Shown here in pieces: positions 1 to 9,301 of a DNA stretch of 64,000 nt. A program made the translations under genes and the position numbers. This DNA comes from Desulfitobacterium dehalogenans ATCC 51507 (GTDB lineage: Bacteria > Bacillota > Desulfitobacteriia > Desulfitobacteriales > Desulfitobacteriaceae): assembly GCF_000243155.2 (NCBI RefSeq), contig NC_018017.1, forward strand, positions 2,418,001 to 2,482,000, given 5' to 3'. Under the pieces are notes generated by a model. The model did not search any database, had not been told where the DNA came from, and saw nothing but the letters and a program-made list of their open reading frames with translations. Within the stretch, counting starts at the first letter, position 1. Every line of letters begins with the position of its first letter.

Positions 1-1333
1 CCAAGGAAGAGTAAAGGGATGTGGGGGCGTCTTTTTCCACCTCAAGACCTTGTTTTTTAAATTTTAAAAAATTCTTGTTGACCGTTTGGAGCCTCTTCCC
101 AAGAACCGGTTCCTCATCCTCTACAAGATTCTTCAGATGGAGGAATTCCTCCTTGTTTAATTCAGCGGAAAACATTTCCCGTGCCCGCTCCACCAAATTA
201 TGAGCTTCATCAATTAGAAAGGTATAGTCTCCGCCTTCAAGGAAAAAGCGCTTGAGAAACACTCTTGGATCAAAAACATAATTATAATCACAGATAACTA
301 AATCAGCCCAATTAGTGAGTTCAAGGGAAAATTCAAAGGGACAGATGGAATAGCTTTTGGCATAGTTCTCAATCTGCTCCCGATTCCAAATATCGCTCTG
401 AAAAATATCCTCCAGGGCTGGCCCTAAGCGATCATAATATCCTTTGGCATAGCTGCAATTTTCCGGTGTACATTCCCTCTCGGGACAAAAGCATACCTTA
501 TCTTTAGCCGTAAGAGTGACCCTCTTAAGAGAGAGCCCTTGTTGCTGGAGCATAAGGAGAGAGCGCTCAGCTACGGTGCGGGTGATGGTTTTAGCCGTTA
601 AATAAAAAATGGGGGGCTCTTGCCCTACTAGGAGAGCTTTTAAAGCCGGAAAAATCGTCCCTAAAGTCTTGCCAATACCGGTAGGGGCTTGAGCATAAAG
701 CTTATTCCCTTCTCTAATCGTCTTATATACTGCCACAACCAGCTCTCTTTGGCCTTTACGATAGGTAGGATAGGGAAATTCAAGCCGGGAGATGCTCTTA
801 TTGCGTTGCTCGGTCCAAGATAAAAGTCGATTAGCCCAGGCACAATACCGATCCACAAGATCCCTAAAGAAGAACTCCAGTTCTTCTCTGCAAAAGGACT
901 TCCTGAATTCTTTAAGTTCATGGGTCTCCAACTGTATATAGGTTAGCTGAACCTGCACCTGAGCCAATTCTTCTTGCTTTGCCACTATATAAGCATAGCA
1001 CTGAGCTTGCGCCCAGTGCAAATGATTATAGGATTCGTCAATCAGATCCAAGTCCAGGGATGTGGATTTAATCTCTTCGATGACAATTCCCGATTCATTT
1101 CTAAACATCCCGTCTGCTCGCCCATGGATTTCTAAGCTAAAACCATCCTGATGCACCATTGTCCGTAGAGTCACTTCAGGCTGATAGTCTGTTCCCCGCT
1201 CCTTTTGTAGGTACTGATGGGCATAGATTCCTTCCACCATCCTGGATCCACTCATGAAACCCATCTGTAAATCACCCTGTCGTAAGACGAATTCAACCAG
1301 GGTCCGAACAGAAACACGTAGTTTTTTGTCCAA
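1..1333 (-). CDS. DinG/XPD-type ATP-dependent DNA helicase with N-terminal PD-(D/E)XK nuclease-like domain (partial)
   Basis: Superfamily 2 helicase of the DinG/Rad3/XPD group, cut by the left edge of the window. The start is a TTG at 1333 behind AGGAG, 17 bases after the stop of the aminotransferase gene, so the two are probably co-transcribed. Residues 70-120 read GRADG, then IEEIKS, then QAQCYAYI, the pattern of a PD-(D/E)XK (RecB/Cas4-like) nuclease fold. Walker A (APTGIGKT) is near residue 216. Four cysteines around residues 267-310 (CFC, C, C, then CPFE) look like the iron-sulphur cluster ligands of this helicase group, and the DEAH box (DEAHN) lies near residue 385. The C-terminal helicase motifs are outside the window. 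Family assignment is firm; the nuclease activity is inferred from motif shape. DinG-family helicases act in repair and R-loop or flap processing. Confidence 0.85.
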   Translation of the reverse strand, partial: MDKKLRVSVRTLVEFVLRQGDLQMGFMSGSRMVEGIYAHQYLQKERGTDYQPEVTLRTMVHQDGFSLEIHGRADGMFRNESGIVIEEIKSTSLDLDLIDESYNHLHWAQAQCYAYIVAKQEELAQVQVQLTYIQLETHELKEFRKSFCREELEFFFRDLVDRYCAWANRLLSWTEQRNKSISRLEFPYPTYRKGQRELVVAVYKTIREGNKLYAQAPTGIGKTLGTIFPALKALLVGQEPPIFYLTAKTITRTVAERSLLMLQQQGLSLKRVTLTAKDKVCFCPERECTPENCSYAKGYYDRLGPALEDIFQSDIWNREQIENYAKSYSICPFEFSLELTNWADLVICDYNYVFDPRVFLKRFFLEGGDYTFLIDEAHNLVERAREMFSAELNKEEFLHLKNLVEDEEPVLGKRLQTVNKNFLKFKKQGLEVEKDAPTSLYSSL

Positions 1334-1349
1334 GACTTAATACTCCTGA

Positions 1350-2639
1350 CTATGCTAAATCTTTCGTTCCTTGATAAATCAATGTAAACAATTCTTCCAA
1401 ATCTTCTTCTTCCACACAAGAAAAGGCCACTCGAATATCTGATTCACCTAAAGCGATTACGCCCACTCCATAATTGTGGAGTAAATGCAGACGCAATTCT
1501 TCAGCCTTTACTCCTTTAAGCTTTAAGCACATAAAATAGCCGGAATTAAAAGGATAATAGTCCCAAAGATCTTGATAGTCACCGCGATTTAATAGCTCTT
1601 TGACCTTTAAAGCCCGGCCCTCCATAATCTTATACTTCTCTTGCTTTTGCTTTATAAAATCAGGGGATTCCAAAGCGTGAAGGACAAACGTTTGTGCCGG
1701 GTGGGAGGCATTAGAGATCGTCCCACGTATTATAGCCTTAGTCTTATTCTCCAGTGCATTGCAAACCACCGAGCTTGAATCCGCAAAAGTGATGAAACCA
1801 ACCCGAAATCCCCATACATACTCTTCCTTTGTCGGGCCATCCACCTTAACTGCTAAGATACGTGGATGGATATTGGCAAGTCTTCCAAAAAGGGATTCTT
1901 TAATAGAGTCCTCATAGAAAAGTCCAAAATATGCATCATCGCTTAAAACCACCAGATTAATTCCCTGCTCCGCTACTTCCAGTAAAGCCTCCACAATGGC
2001 TTGGGCCTCTTCCTCAATAGGTGTATAACCAGTTGGGTTATTCGGAAAATTGAGAAGCAAAACAGCCTTGCCTTGTTCTTTTTGTGCCAAGAGAACTTCT
2101 TTCATACCCTGGGTATTGAATTGTCCTTTATCAGTGAAAAAGGTAAAGTTTTGTAATCTAGCATTCCTACGGGTCCCAAAAATCATACTGTAATTACCCC
2201 AGATCTTATCAGGAAGCACTAATACATCTTGTGGATTTAAAAAAAGGTCCGCTACAATACTCAAACCATGGGTTAAGGCGTTGGTCACAATAGGTTGACT
2301 CATGGTCTTTCCCTGTAAAGAGGGATTATCTTTAAACAGTTTTTCTCTCCAGACAGCCCTAATTGAGGGTTTTCCTGCAGGGGGCGCATAAGTATAAATG
2401 TCTTGAGGATTATACTCGGACAAGGTCTCTTGTATAACCGGCAGAAACATGGGTTGCCCTTTTTCAGTTGCCATACCTATTGTCGCATTAAAGCGATAAG
2501 CTTTTTCTGTAGCCTCATCAGTCTGGGTCAATATCCCTTTCGGATAATATAAATTCTTTCCTAAATCCGAGAGCAGTTCGTATACATAAGGATTTTCTGC
2601 CCTTATCTGCTCATTAAGTTCCTTGGCAATATCATGCAT
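1350..2639 (-). CDS. PLP-dependent class I/II aminotransferase
   Basis: Fold-type I aminotransferase of about 429 residues. Motifs of the aspartate-aminotransferase superfamily are visible: NFPNNPTGY (substrate and cofactor binding), LSDDAYFG (aspartate that contacts the PLP ring nitrogen) and VDGPTKEE followed by WGFRVGF, where the lysine probably forms the Schiff base. The ATG at 2639 has an upstream AAGGAAG and is preferred over the longer TTG-started frame at 2672. Substrate cannot be told from sequence; the long N-terminal part and KVDGPTKEE context fit the unusual aminotransferases annotated only generally in Clostridia. The helicase gene follows closely. Confidence 0.85.
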   Translation of the reverse strand: MHDIAKELNEQIRAENPYVYELLSDLGKNLYYPKGILTQTDEATEKAYRFNATIGMATEKGQPMFLPVIQETLSEYNPQDIYTYAPPAGKPSIRAVWREKLFKDNPSLQGKTMSQPIVTNALTHGLSIVADLFLNPQDVLVLPDKIWGNYSMIFGTRRNARLQNFTFFTDKGQFNTQGMKEVLLAQKEQGKAVLLLNFPNNPTGYTPIEEEAQAIVEALLEVAEQGINLVVLSDDAYFGLFYEDSIKESLFGRLANIHPRILAVKVDGPTKEEYVWGFRVGFITFADSSSVVCNALENKTKAIIRGTISNASHPAQTFVLHALESPDFIKQKQEKYKIMEGRALKVKELLNRGDYQDLWDYYPFNSGYFMCLKLKGVKAEELRLHLLHNYGVGVIALGESDIRVAFSCVEEEDLEELFTLIYQGTKDLA

Positions 2640-2830
2640 GAGTGTTTCTTCCTTTCCCATAGGTGAATCCAACCGGACCTAATGCTATATTATGCTGTGA
2701 AAACCTATTCTCTTAAGATTTTTTATAATTTCACAAAGATTTTATTATGATTCGCTGTAAAGTCGACAAGTTCCTTCCTTTCGACACGAGTATATAGAAT
2801 ACATGAATAATACAGCCGACACAAAGATAA

Positions 2831-2856
2831 TGACGGTTGCCTCACGACAACCGTCA
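2831..2856 (-). terminator. Hairpin downstream of the Toprim gene
   Basis: A 9-bp perfect stem (TGACGGTTG / CAACCGTCA) with an 8-base loop sits just past the Toprim stop codon. The following tract is only moderately T-rich, so termination is likely but not certain. Confidence 0.55.
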
Positions 2857-2859
2857 ACC

Positions 2860-3207
2860 TTAAAAAAATTCTTCCTCCGCTCGAATTTCCTTGACCTTAA
2901 AATGGGCATGGTCTAAAACTTGAGCCAGTATATCGAGAGGAGTCGTGGCCACTTCGCGATACATGCGATGAGTGTATAAATGATGGATATTTGGAAGTAC
3001 CTGATTGAGGTTTTTGCGGATTTTCTCTCCGGAATCATCAGCATCCACCAAAAGATACACCTCTGAATCTTCAAGTTGGGTCGCCCATTCTTCAGTTTTT
3101 TCATAACTCATCGTCCCATAACTGCACAGTATCTCAACGGGTTCGGCTAATACCTCATGGAGTCGCTCTTTATCAGTTTTTCCTTCAACAATAATGACTT
3201 TTGACAT
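2860..3207 (-). CDS. Small Toprim-domain protein
   Basis: A 115-residue protein that is almost entirely one Toprim domain, the Mg2+-binding fold shared by primases, topoisomerases and RNase M5. VIIVEGKTDKE at the N-terminus carries the conserved glutamate, and LLVDADDSGEK near residue 52 carries the DxD pair. Stand-alone Toprim proteins of this size are common in Firmicutes (relatives of RNase M5/YusF), but their substrate is generally unknown. It has no obvious operon partner; it is followed by a hairpin. Confidence 0.8.
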   Translation of the reverse strand: MSKVIIVEGKTDKERLHEVLAEPVEILCSYGTMSYEKTEEWATQLEDSEVYLLVDADDSGEKIRKNLNQVLPNIHHLYTHRMYREVATTPLDILAQVLDHAHFKVKEIRAEEEFF

Positions 3208-3328
3208 AGTTTTACCCCCAGCTCGTCAGTTTGCTGGTCCTTACTTTCACTCAAGTCTCAGCTTAATCTCCTATTATTGAAAATAGCCTTTACGAACACC
3301 CTTAGATTTATGCGTTGCTCTCATCTTC

Positions 3329-3964
3329 TCAGACAATAATGTTCGAATTATTCCGAGGAGCTGCATCTGCAATTCTTTTTTCTTCAAAGCCATGAGTCTG
3401 TTCACTGGTTTTAACTGCCCATCCTTCACTCATTATCTTCGCCATAACCTGAGCAGCATTTATAGCATCATCCAGGGCAGAGTGGAGTATCCCAATTTGT
3501 TCTATAGCGTTTTCTTCAATGGCCCTCTTTAGAGAAATCAAATGGTCAAGAGAGCGATAATGCTTATATTGCTCTGCTAAATCAATATAGTTATCCCAGA
3601 TAAAGGGGTATTTTAAACCATACTTTTCACATACACTACCCAAAATCTTACGATCCGCATCTCCCCAAGCCACTATAGTCGTTTCCTGATGGAGTACCAA
3701 TTTCTGCAGGTGCCGAATGGCTTCTTCCAAAGGAATTCCTTGATCCACGTCTTCTTGGCGGATTCCTGTAATCCCATAGCTTTCTTCGGCCAAACGTGGC
3801 CAAAAGCGGGGCTTTACAAAGGCATTAAAGGTCTTATCCACTAATAATTTGCCGTTAGGATCAAGGACGATGGCCCCTACTTCTATGATTTCTGGAAACC
3901 AGGCTCTGGGTTTACCATAACTTCGGGGAACTGAAAATTCAAAATCCACAACTAAAAAGTCCAT
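3329..3964 (-). CDS. DEDDh 3'-5' exonuclease (KapD/ERI-1-like)
   Basis: About 211 residues of an RNase-T/DnaQ-like exonuclease domain. The first motif is VVDFEFSVP (Asp-x-Glu metal ligands), the second region contains IVAWGDADRK, and the third is HSALDDAINAAQV with the H-x4-D arrangement of the DEDDh class. The PRSYGKPRAWFPEIIEVGA segment is typical of the ERI-1/KapD branch. The ATG at 3964 is chosen because GGAGG lies 7 bases upstream; an in-frame start 33 bases earlier lacks a site. Such proteins trim RNA or DNA 3' ends; the exact substrate here is unknown. Confidence 0.82.
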   Translation of the reverse strand: MDFLVVDFEFSVPRSYGKPRAWFPEIIEVGAIVLDPNGKLLVDKTFNAFVKPRFWPRLAEESYGITGIRQEDVDQGIPLEEAIRHLQKLVLHQETTIVAWGDADRKILGSVCEKYGLKYPFIWDNYIDLAEQYKHYRSLDHLISLKRAIEENAIEQIGILHSALDDAINAAQVMAKIMSEGWAVKTSEQTHGFEEKRIADAAPRNNSNIIV

Positions 3965-4026
3965 CTTCCAACCTCCATTCTTTGAGCACCAATGCAAGTC
4001 ATCATTAGTCTAAGTATATAGGAAAC

Positions 4027-5262
4027 TTACTTTAGGGGGAAGGGTACACCCACTTCATTTATTTTTTCGATTCGTGTCAGCACTGAAGGATGAGTATAGC
4101 TAAACCATTCTATAAACTTTGGCGGAGATAAATCAGAACGGTTCTTCAGAGCCAGATTCATCTGCAGCTGAATTGCCGCTTGAGGATCCTCGGTAAGTAA
4201 GATGGCCGTCTGATCTGCTTCAATCTCCATTTGGCGGGAAATAGAATTTTGAAGAGGAGCACTCACAAAGTTAACTAATACTACGAATAATAGAAAAACT
4301 GCCCAAACCAGAGGGGGAACATGATGTCTGGACATTTCCTGTCGGAGAACAAGGTACGCTCCCCCCCACACTAAAAAGCTTCCCAAAGTTCCTAGGAAAA
4401 GTCCCCGGGCTATATGTCCTTTTTGCCAGTGAGCCATCTCATGAGCGATCACAGCTTTAATCTCTTCCTTAGGGTATTGATTGAGCAGATTATCGTAAAG
4501 AACGATCCGCTTTGTCTCCCCGACTCCGGCAAAGTAAGCATTAGCCTTCGTTGTTCTTATACTGGCATCCATCACAAGCATCTCATCAATAGCTAAATCA
4601 GCTTTATTAGCCAACTCATTGACCATGGAGGTGATTTCGGGGTTTGCAATAGGTTGAAAATGATTAAATAAAGGAGCTACAAAAACAGGCCAGAAAAGGC
4701 TTTGTATAACAAGCCACAGGGAAAAGAAAATCCCACAGATTAACCACCAGATTCTTGGCCAGTTACGAAACGCCAAAAATAATAAGAAAACACCAACCCC
4801 GCCCAGTACAAGGTCCAGCAAGGATTCTTTGAGAAAATCCCCCCACCAGGATGGGAAGCTCTGGGTGGAAAACCCCCAAAGCTGTTGCCAATAAAAGCCG
4901 CTGAAAAAAGTAAAGGGCAGACGGATAAGGGCAAGCAGCGACCAGATCACAAGGTAAAAAGCGAGATATCCTGACCATTTTCGCCCTTGAGCCCACTGTT
5001 CACAGGCCCGGGAAAGACGGCTTCCTCGTCCCGAGGCCAGAATCCAAAGTAAGAATAGGGTCTGAACTATAAAGTTTAGGATGTATGAGATTCTTATTCC
5101 TCTACTATAATCCCGACCTTGTTCGATTTGCTCCACACCAAAAAACCGGACAGCCTCAGGTCGTATTTGACCTGGGAAAAGAGCATACCACAAATAAACA
5201 AGACTAAAAAGAAGGGCTAATGTAATCAATGAGATCCATATCATAGTGCTCCGGGTTTTCAA
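4027..5262 (-). CDS. M48 family zinc metallopeptidase (Ste24/CAAX protease-like)
   Basis: Integral membrane protease of 411 residues. The N-terminal half has several hydrophobic segments (one at residues 7-30, more between 58 and 185). The zinc motif HEMAHWQKGH begins near residue 273, and the third zinc ligand is in ISRQMEIEADQTA downstream, the usual M48 EExxxD-type position. The NAYFAGVGETKRIVLYD stretch before HExxH is characteristic of the Ste24-like branch. It probably degrades damaged membrane proteins or processes peptides at the membrane. It ends close to the exonuclease gene but has its own leader. Confidence 0.88.
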   Translation of the reverse strand: MKTRSTMIWISLITLALLFSLVYLWYALFPGQIRPEAVRFFGVEQIEQGRDYSRGIRISYILNFIVQTLFLLWILASGRGSRLSRACEQWAQGRKWSGYLAFYLVIWSLLALIRLPFTFFSGFYWQQLWGFSTQSFPSWWGDFLKESLLDLVLGGVGVFLLFLAFRNWPRIWWLICGIFFSLWLVIQSLFWPVFVAPLFNHFQPIANPEITSMVNELANKADLAIDEMLVMDASIRTTKANAYFAGVGETKRIVLYDNLLNQYPKEEIKAVIAHEMAHWQKGHIARGLFLGTLGSFLVWGGAYLVLRQEMSRHHVPPLVWAVFLLFVVLVNFVSAPLQNSISRQMEIEADQTAILLTEDPQAAIQLQMNLALKNRSDLSPPKFIEWFSYTHPSVLTRIEKINEVGVPFPLK

Positions 5263-5343
5263 AAGTTAACCCCTCCTTGAAATCTGACAGTTCAATTGTC
5301 ATACTTTTTAATATATGTACCCTCATATCGAATTATAGCTTCC

Positions 5344-5784
5344 CTATAAATTATGTCTCAATACGAGATAAAGGCCGCCCACCATCAGTACAATACCCAA
5401 AGCTCGAGAAAGATCCAGAGGGGTTTTAGCGACTCCAAGCAGACCAAAATGATCAATGATTATCCCCGTAAGAATTTGACCAAAAACGGCAGCGGTCAGA
5501 GTTCCCGCTACCCCAATTCTTTGCACCGACAGAATAGAGCAGGTAACACCTATTGCACCCAGGGCTCCTCCTATAAGCCATACTTTATGAACATGGGTAA
5601 CTTGGCTAAAATTACCCTTGCCAAAAAACAGTACCGCCAGAGATAGACAGATCAAACCCACCGCAAAAGAAATCAGTGCTCCTTCAATTCCTCCGATTCG
5701 TTTTCCTAAAGTCCCATTAATAGGGGTCTGAATCCCTAACATCATCCCCCCAAAAAGCGCAACGAAAACAAATATTCCTTTCAT
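5344..5784 (-). CDS. YdcZ-type DMT family membrane transporter
   Basis: About 146 residues with four or five hydrophobic helices, of the DUF606/YdcZ group related to drug/metabolite transporters. The N-terminal half shows the family pattern MMLGIQTPINGTLGKRIGG; the C-terminal part has GQILTGIIIDHFGLLG, matching the family's GQ..tgliiDhfGll signature. The ATG at 5784 follows GAGGAG; the frame extends 66 bases further upstream without a comparable ribosome site. Substrate is unknown. Confidence 0.8.
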   Translation of the reverse strand: MKGIFVFVALFGGMMLGIQTPINGTLGKRIGGIEGALISFAVGLICLSLAVLFFGKGNFSQVTHVHKVWLIGGALGAIGVTCSILSVQRIGVAGTLTAAVFGQILTGIIIDHFGLLGVAKTPLDLSRALGIVLMVGGLYLVLRHNL

Positions 5785-5882
5785 AGACACTCCTCTTCCC
5801 TCTTGTGAGCTTAAGTCATCCATAACCTTAATGGTTCTATTATACAGCAAATCATAAAGAAACTAATACTCTCTTACATACC

Positions 5883-5914
5883 AAAAAGCTTGCCAGCGAA
5901 TAAGGCAAGCTTTG
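5883..5914 (-). terminator. Terminator of the DUF1540 gene
   Basis: Stem AAAGCTTGCC / GGCAAGCTTT with a 9-base loop. Read on the minus strand it is followed by a T-rich run, placing it as the terminator just after the DUF1540 stop at 5942. Confidence 0.75.
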
Positions 5915-5941
5915 TAGTAAAGCAAAAGAGGATCCTTTTAT

Positions 5942-6307
5942 TTAACCCATTTTGGGATAGAAAGTTTCACATTCTGTTTCTTCTGCCGCCTGGGAAACTT
6001 CATTGCGAATCTCAACGTGGTCAGCATGGCAGTATTGATCGGTATTATAGGTACAGTTCACTGCATTACAGTGAACTTTAGGGTCCATTACCGGTTCTCC
6101 TGATACCGTTTGCTTTAAAGTCTCACTGTAATTCATATTTCCCAATGAAGAGATAAAATTACCGAGACTTTTCGAGCTAAAGGTTCCACAGAAAGTAGCA
6201 TCCCCACCCGTGGTCTCTCCTCCTTGAACCTCGATCTCATCGGCCGAACACAGGCGACTACGATTATACACGCAATTTACCGCATCACATTTTAGTTGAA
6301 TGCTCAT
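5942..6307 (-). CDS. Tandem DUF1540 cysteine-rich protein
   Basis: A 121-residue protein with two DUF1540 units, each of the form C-x4-C-x6-C ... CxTF: CDAVNCVYNRSRLC ... CGTF and CNAVNCTYNTDQYC ... CETF. The four-cysteine units probably bind a metal ion such as zinc; function of the family is unknown, though it is widespread in spore formers. The ATG at 6307 has AAGGAG upstream; a longer frame reaching back through a terminator hairpin is rejected. Flanked on both sides by terminators, so it is a single-gene unit. Confidence 0.85.
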   Translation of the reverse strand: MSIQLKCDAVNCVYNRSRLCSADEIEVQGGETTGGDATFCGTFSSKSLGNFISSLGNMNYSETLKQTVSGEPVMDPKVHCNAVNCTYNTDQYCHADHVEIRNEVSQAAEETECETFYPKMG

Positions 6308-6393
6308 AATCTTACTCCTTCCTAACACCAGTCTGTATTGAATTATCCTTAGTATTACCTGTCTTTTTCTCTTTATCCCTTTAACACAACAAC

Positions 6394-6427
6394 AAAAAGG
6401 AAGAATCCCTTTAGCTTCTTCCTTTTT
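6394..6427 (-). terminator. Terminator of spoIIIE/ftsK
   Basis: Stem AAAAAGGAAGAA / TTCTTCCTTTTT with a 10-base loop, lying 20 bases after the translocase stop codon and followed by a T/G tract on the minus strand. Confidence 0.8.
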
Positions 6428-6447
6428 ATCCATTACACATATTAAAA

Positions 6448-9123
6448 TTAACCAAACCGCTCTTCAAATTCTTCAAGAGTCAAGAGGATTTGACGAGGTT
6501 TACTCCCTTCATACCCCCCCACCACCCCATTATCCTCAAGCAAATCGATCAAACGGGCAGCACGCGCATAGCCAAGCTTTAACTTTCTTTGCAAATAGGA
6601 GACGGAAGCCATGCCTGTATTGATGATAAGGTGACCTGCTTCAATAAAAAGCTCATCATCCGGTCCGGCGCCCTCACTTTTTCCCGATGGGTTTGCACTT
6701 AGAAATCCTTCCGGATCCAGATATTCAGGTGACCCTTGAGCCTTCCAGTGAGCTATCACTTTCTGAACTTCTTCGTCTGCAACCATACATCCTTGAACCC
6801 GCATGGGCTTATTCATGCCTTGTGGGGAATAGAGCATATCTCCTCTTCCCAAGAGCTTTTCGGCCCCGGTCGAGTCGAGAATGGTTCTGGAATCGATCTG
6901 TGAACTTACCGCAAAGGAAATCCGACTAGGAATATTAGCTTTAATCACCCCGGTGATGACATCTACTGAAGGTCTTTGGGTAGCAATGACCAAATGGATT
7001 CCGGCAGCTCTGGCCATCTGAGCAAGGCGACAAATGGATTCTTCCACCTCATCAGCTGCCACCATCATCAAATCTGCTAATTCATCAATAATAACCACAA
7101 TCAAGGGCATAGCCGGAACAGTATGATTAGCCCTGATGTCGTTTTCTTGACCAGTCTCTGATGCTTTCAATTGATTATACCGTTCAATATCCCGTACTCC
7201 GGAAGCGGCAAACAATTCATACCGGGTTTCCATTTCTTTGACTACCCATTTTAATGCGGCTGAAGCTTTTTTGGGGTCTGTTACCACAGGGGCCAAAAGA
7301 TGAGGAATCCCATTATAAATACTCAATTCCACCATTTTGGGATCCACCATAAGGAATTTAACCTCATCAGGACAAGTATTAAAGAGCAATGAATTGATGA
7401 TGGCGGTAATACACACGCTCTTTCCTGAACCGGTGGCCCCGGCCACCAACAAATGAGGCATCTTGGCTAAATTAGCCACAATAGACTGATTGCCAATATC
7501 TTTACCTAAAGCAATTCGAAGCTTAGCAGACCCTTCCTTAAATTCCGGTGTCTCCAGAACTTCACGGAAAGGAACAGCCCTAGGGTGTTTATTGGGAACT
7601 TCAATGCCAATAGCGGATTTTCCTGGAATCGGCGCTTCAATTCGCACGTCCCGGGCAGCTAGCCCCAACGCGATATCATCTGCCAAATTGACAATGCGGC
7701 TGATCTTGACTCCGGGAGCAGGAGCCAACTCATAACGAGTAATCACGGGACCCCGAGCTACGCGGATGACCTTAGCCTGAACTCCGAAATCCTCCAGCAC
7801 CTTCTCCAGATGTTTTTGAGTATCCTGATCATGAACCACTGTAACTTGAGGAAGAGGATCCAGCAACTCAAAGGAAGGTAAACTCCAAACCTTGGCCTTC
7901 TTCAATGCCTCCGTGGTTTTTATGCTATTTTCAGTAGGGTTATCTTCTTCGTTTTCCTTTTGAAGTTTAACCACTTTTCCTTCTGGATTAATTGCAGGTA
8001 CTTCAGTAAGATTATTTTTTGTCGCTGCTAGAAATTCTTCCTGTTCTTCAATCGTCTCTTCAGATTGTGAGGTAAGCTCTTCTTGAATCATATATTCTTC
8101 TCTTGAAGGAAGAAATGCTTCAGGAAGAGGTGCTTCTTCATAGGCGGGAATTTTCTCTAACGGTTCAATATCTATTTTCTTAGTACTTTCATTCTTAATT
8201 TGGCTTGGAGCCATACTGCGCACAAATCCCGAGCTTAAAAAGGGATCTTCAGTAGTTCCTAGGAAAGACTCCATCTTTTCCTGGAGGACTTTCGGGTTTT
8301 CCTTTTTGTGAAGTCCTTCGATTCTTGGTTTTTCCAGAGATGATTCAAGGCTATGGAAAGGAGTATGTAGGGATTTTCCAAGTAAGGCTGCGCGTTCCTC
8401 AGGGGAAACCCCTTGGGGTATTCTACCCTCGTTCTTTATCAACTGGGCTACTTGTCCCGGGTAATGATCTGAATCAAAACCAGTTATGTCCGGTTTTTCC
8501 CACTGGCGTTTACTAGGAAAAGAAGGCTCATTATTCCTTATCTCTTCTTGTATTTCGGAACTTACTTCATCAAAATAACTTGAGAATCCCTGTATTGTTG
8601 TTAGGCGTGTTCCAATGGGTTTAAACGAGATATCTCTACCTTCTTTGAAGTATGTATCAAAATCCTTACCCAAGTCATCAAGCTCTACCAAAGGTTCCAT
8701 AGGCTTCAGATCTAAATCTGAGGAGAAGTATTCTTTAAACCCTTTTAAGGGGACGAGCTTCCCTTTTGGCAACTCAATACCTTGATCAAAGAAACTCTCT
8801 TCCACAACTTCTTCTTGAAGGTTCTTTCCTTTTGTTCTTTCTCTTTCTCGAGTTCTTCCTCGAGAATAAGATTGTTTTCCCTTTGGCCTGGAACTCTGCT
8901 TCCGCTCAAAAAGTGCAGACGCCCATACACTAATGGCCAAAACAAAAAATATGAATGGCGCAAGCCAAACCTTTTCCCCAAGAGGATATTTCATCAGGTT
9001 ATAAATAGCCTTACCGACTGAGGTAAATCCCAATTCCCCCAATAAGGTTAAGAATCCTAATAATGCCAATATTACAGCAACCCCTTGCCGAATAGGCAGG
9101 GTTTTTCTTTTTCTTTTCGACAC
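6448..9123 (-). CDS. spoIIIE: DNA translocase FtsK/SpoIIIE
   Basis: An 891-residue hexameric DNA pump. The basic N-terminus is followed by two clear hydrophobic segments (about residues 14-34 and 52-72), then a long acidic, low-complexity linker (80-430), then the motor. Walker A (GATGSGKS) lies near residue 560 and Walker B ([13 protein letters not shown]) near 675. The C-terminal winged-helix gamma domain ([24 protein letters not shown]) occupies about residues 830-890 and would read polar SRS/KOPS-type sequences. Such proteins move chromosome DNA through the division or sporulation septum. Only two membrane segments are evident, fewer than the four of Bacillus SpoIIIE. Single gene, terminated downstream. 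Confidence 0.93.
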   Translation of the reverse strand: MSKRKRKTLPIRQGVAVILALLGFLTLLGELGFTSVGKAIYNLMKYPLGEKVWLAPFIFFVLAISVWASALFERKQSSRPKGKQSYSRGRTRERERTKGKNLQEEVVEESFFDQGIELPKGKLVPLKGFKEYFSSDLDLKPMEPLVELDDLGKDFDTYFKEGRDISFKPIGTRLTTIQGFSSYFDEVSSEIQEEIRNNEPSFPSKRQWEKPDITGFDSDHYPGQVAQLIKNEGRIPQGVSPEERAALLGKSLHTPFHSLESSLEKPRIEGLHKKENPKVLQEKMESFLGTTEDPFLSSGFVRSMAPSQIKNESTKKIDIEPLEKIPAYEEAPLPEAFLPSREEYMIQEELTSQSEETIEEQEEFLAATKNNLTEVPAINPEGKVVKLQKENEEDNPTENSIKTTEALKKAKVWSLPSFELLDPLPQVTVVHDQDTQKHLEKVLEDFGVQAKVIRVARGPVITRYELAPAPGVKISRIVNLADDIALGLAARDVRIEAPIPGKSAIGIEVPNKHPRAVPFREVLETPEFKEGSAKLRIALGKDIGNQSIVANLAKMPHLLVAGATGSGKSVCITAIINSLLFNTCPDEVKFLMVDPKMVELSIYNGIPHLLAPVVTDPKKASAALKWVVKEMETRYELFAASGVRDIERYNQLKASETGQENDIRANHTVPAMPLIVVIIDELADLMMVAADEVEESICRLAQMARAAGIHLVIATQRPSVDVITGVIKANIPSRISFAVSSQIDSRTILDSTGAEKLLGRGDMLYSPQGMNKPMRVQGCMVADEEVQKVIAHWKAQGSPEYLDPEGFLSANPSGKSEGAGPDDELFIEAGHLIINTGMASVSYLQRKLKLGYARAARLIDLLEDNGVVGGYEGSKPRQILLTLEEFEERFG

Positions 9124-9249
9124 AGTCCCACCTCCACCAACTTCAATTATCCTTTATGTCTAAAATATAGTCAAAGAGTTTTTTCATTGACCAGCTTATT
9201 TACGTTAAGGCTCCACAACTTGGCTTAGAATAGAAACTTCCCGTGTATT

Positions 9250-9289
9250 AAAAAGCACAGGACTCTTCCACGCCGGAAAGCCTGTGCTC
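9250..9289 (-). terminator. Terminator of the YdjM-like gene
   Basis: Outer stem AGCACAGG / CCTGTGCT with an inner CTTCC/GGAAAG pairing, followed on the minus strand by TTTTTAA. It lies just after the stop at 9302 of the membrane hydrolase gene. Confidence 0.8.
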
Positions 9290-9301
9290 CTATATCCAGA
9301 T

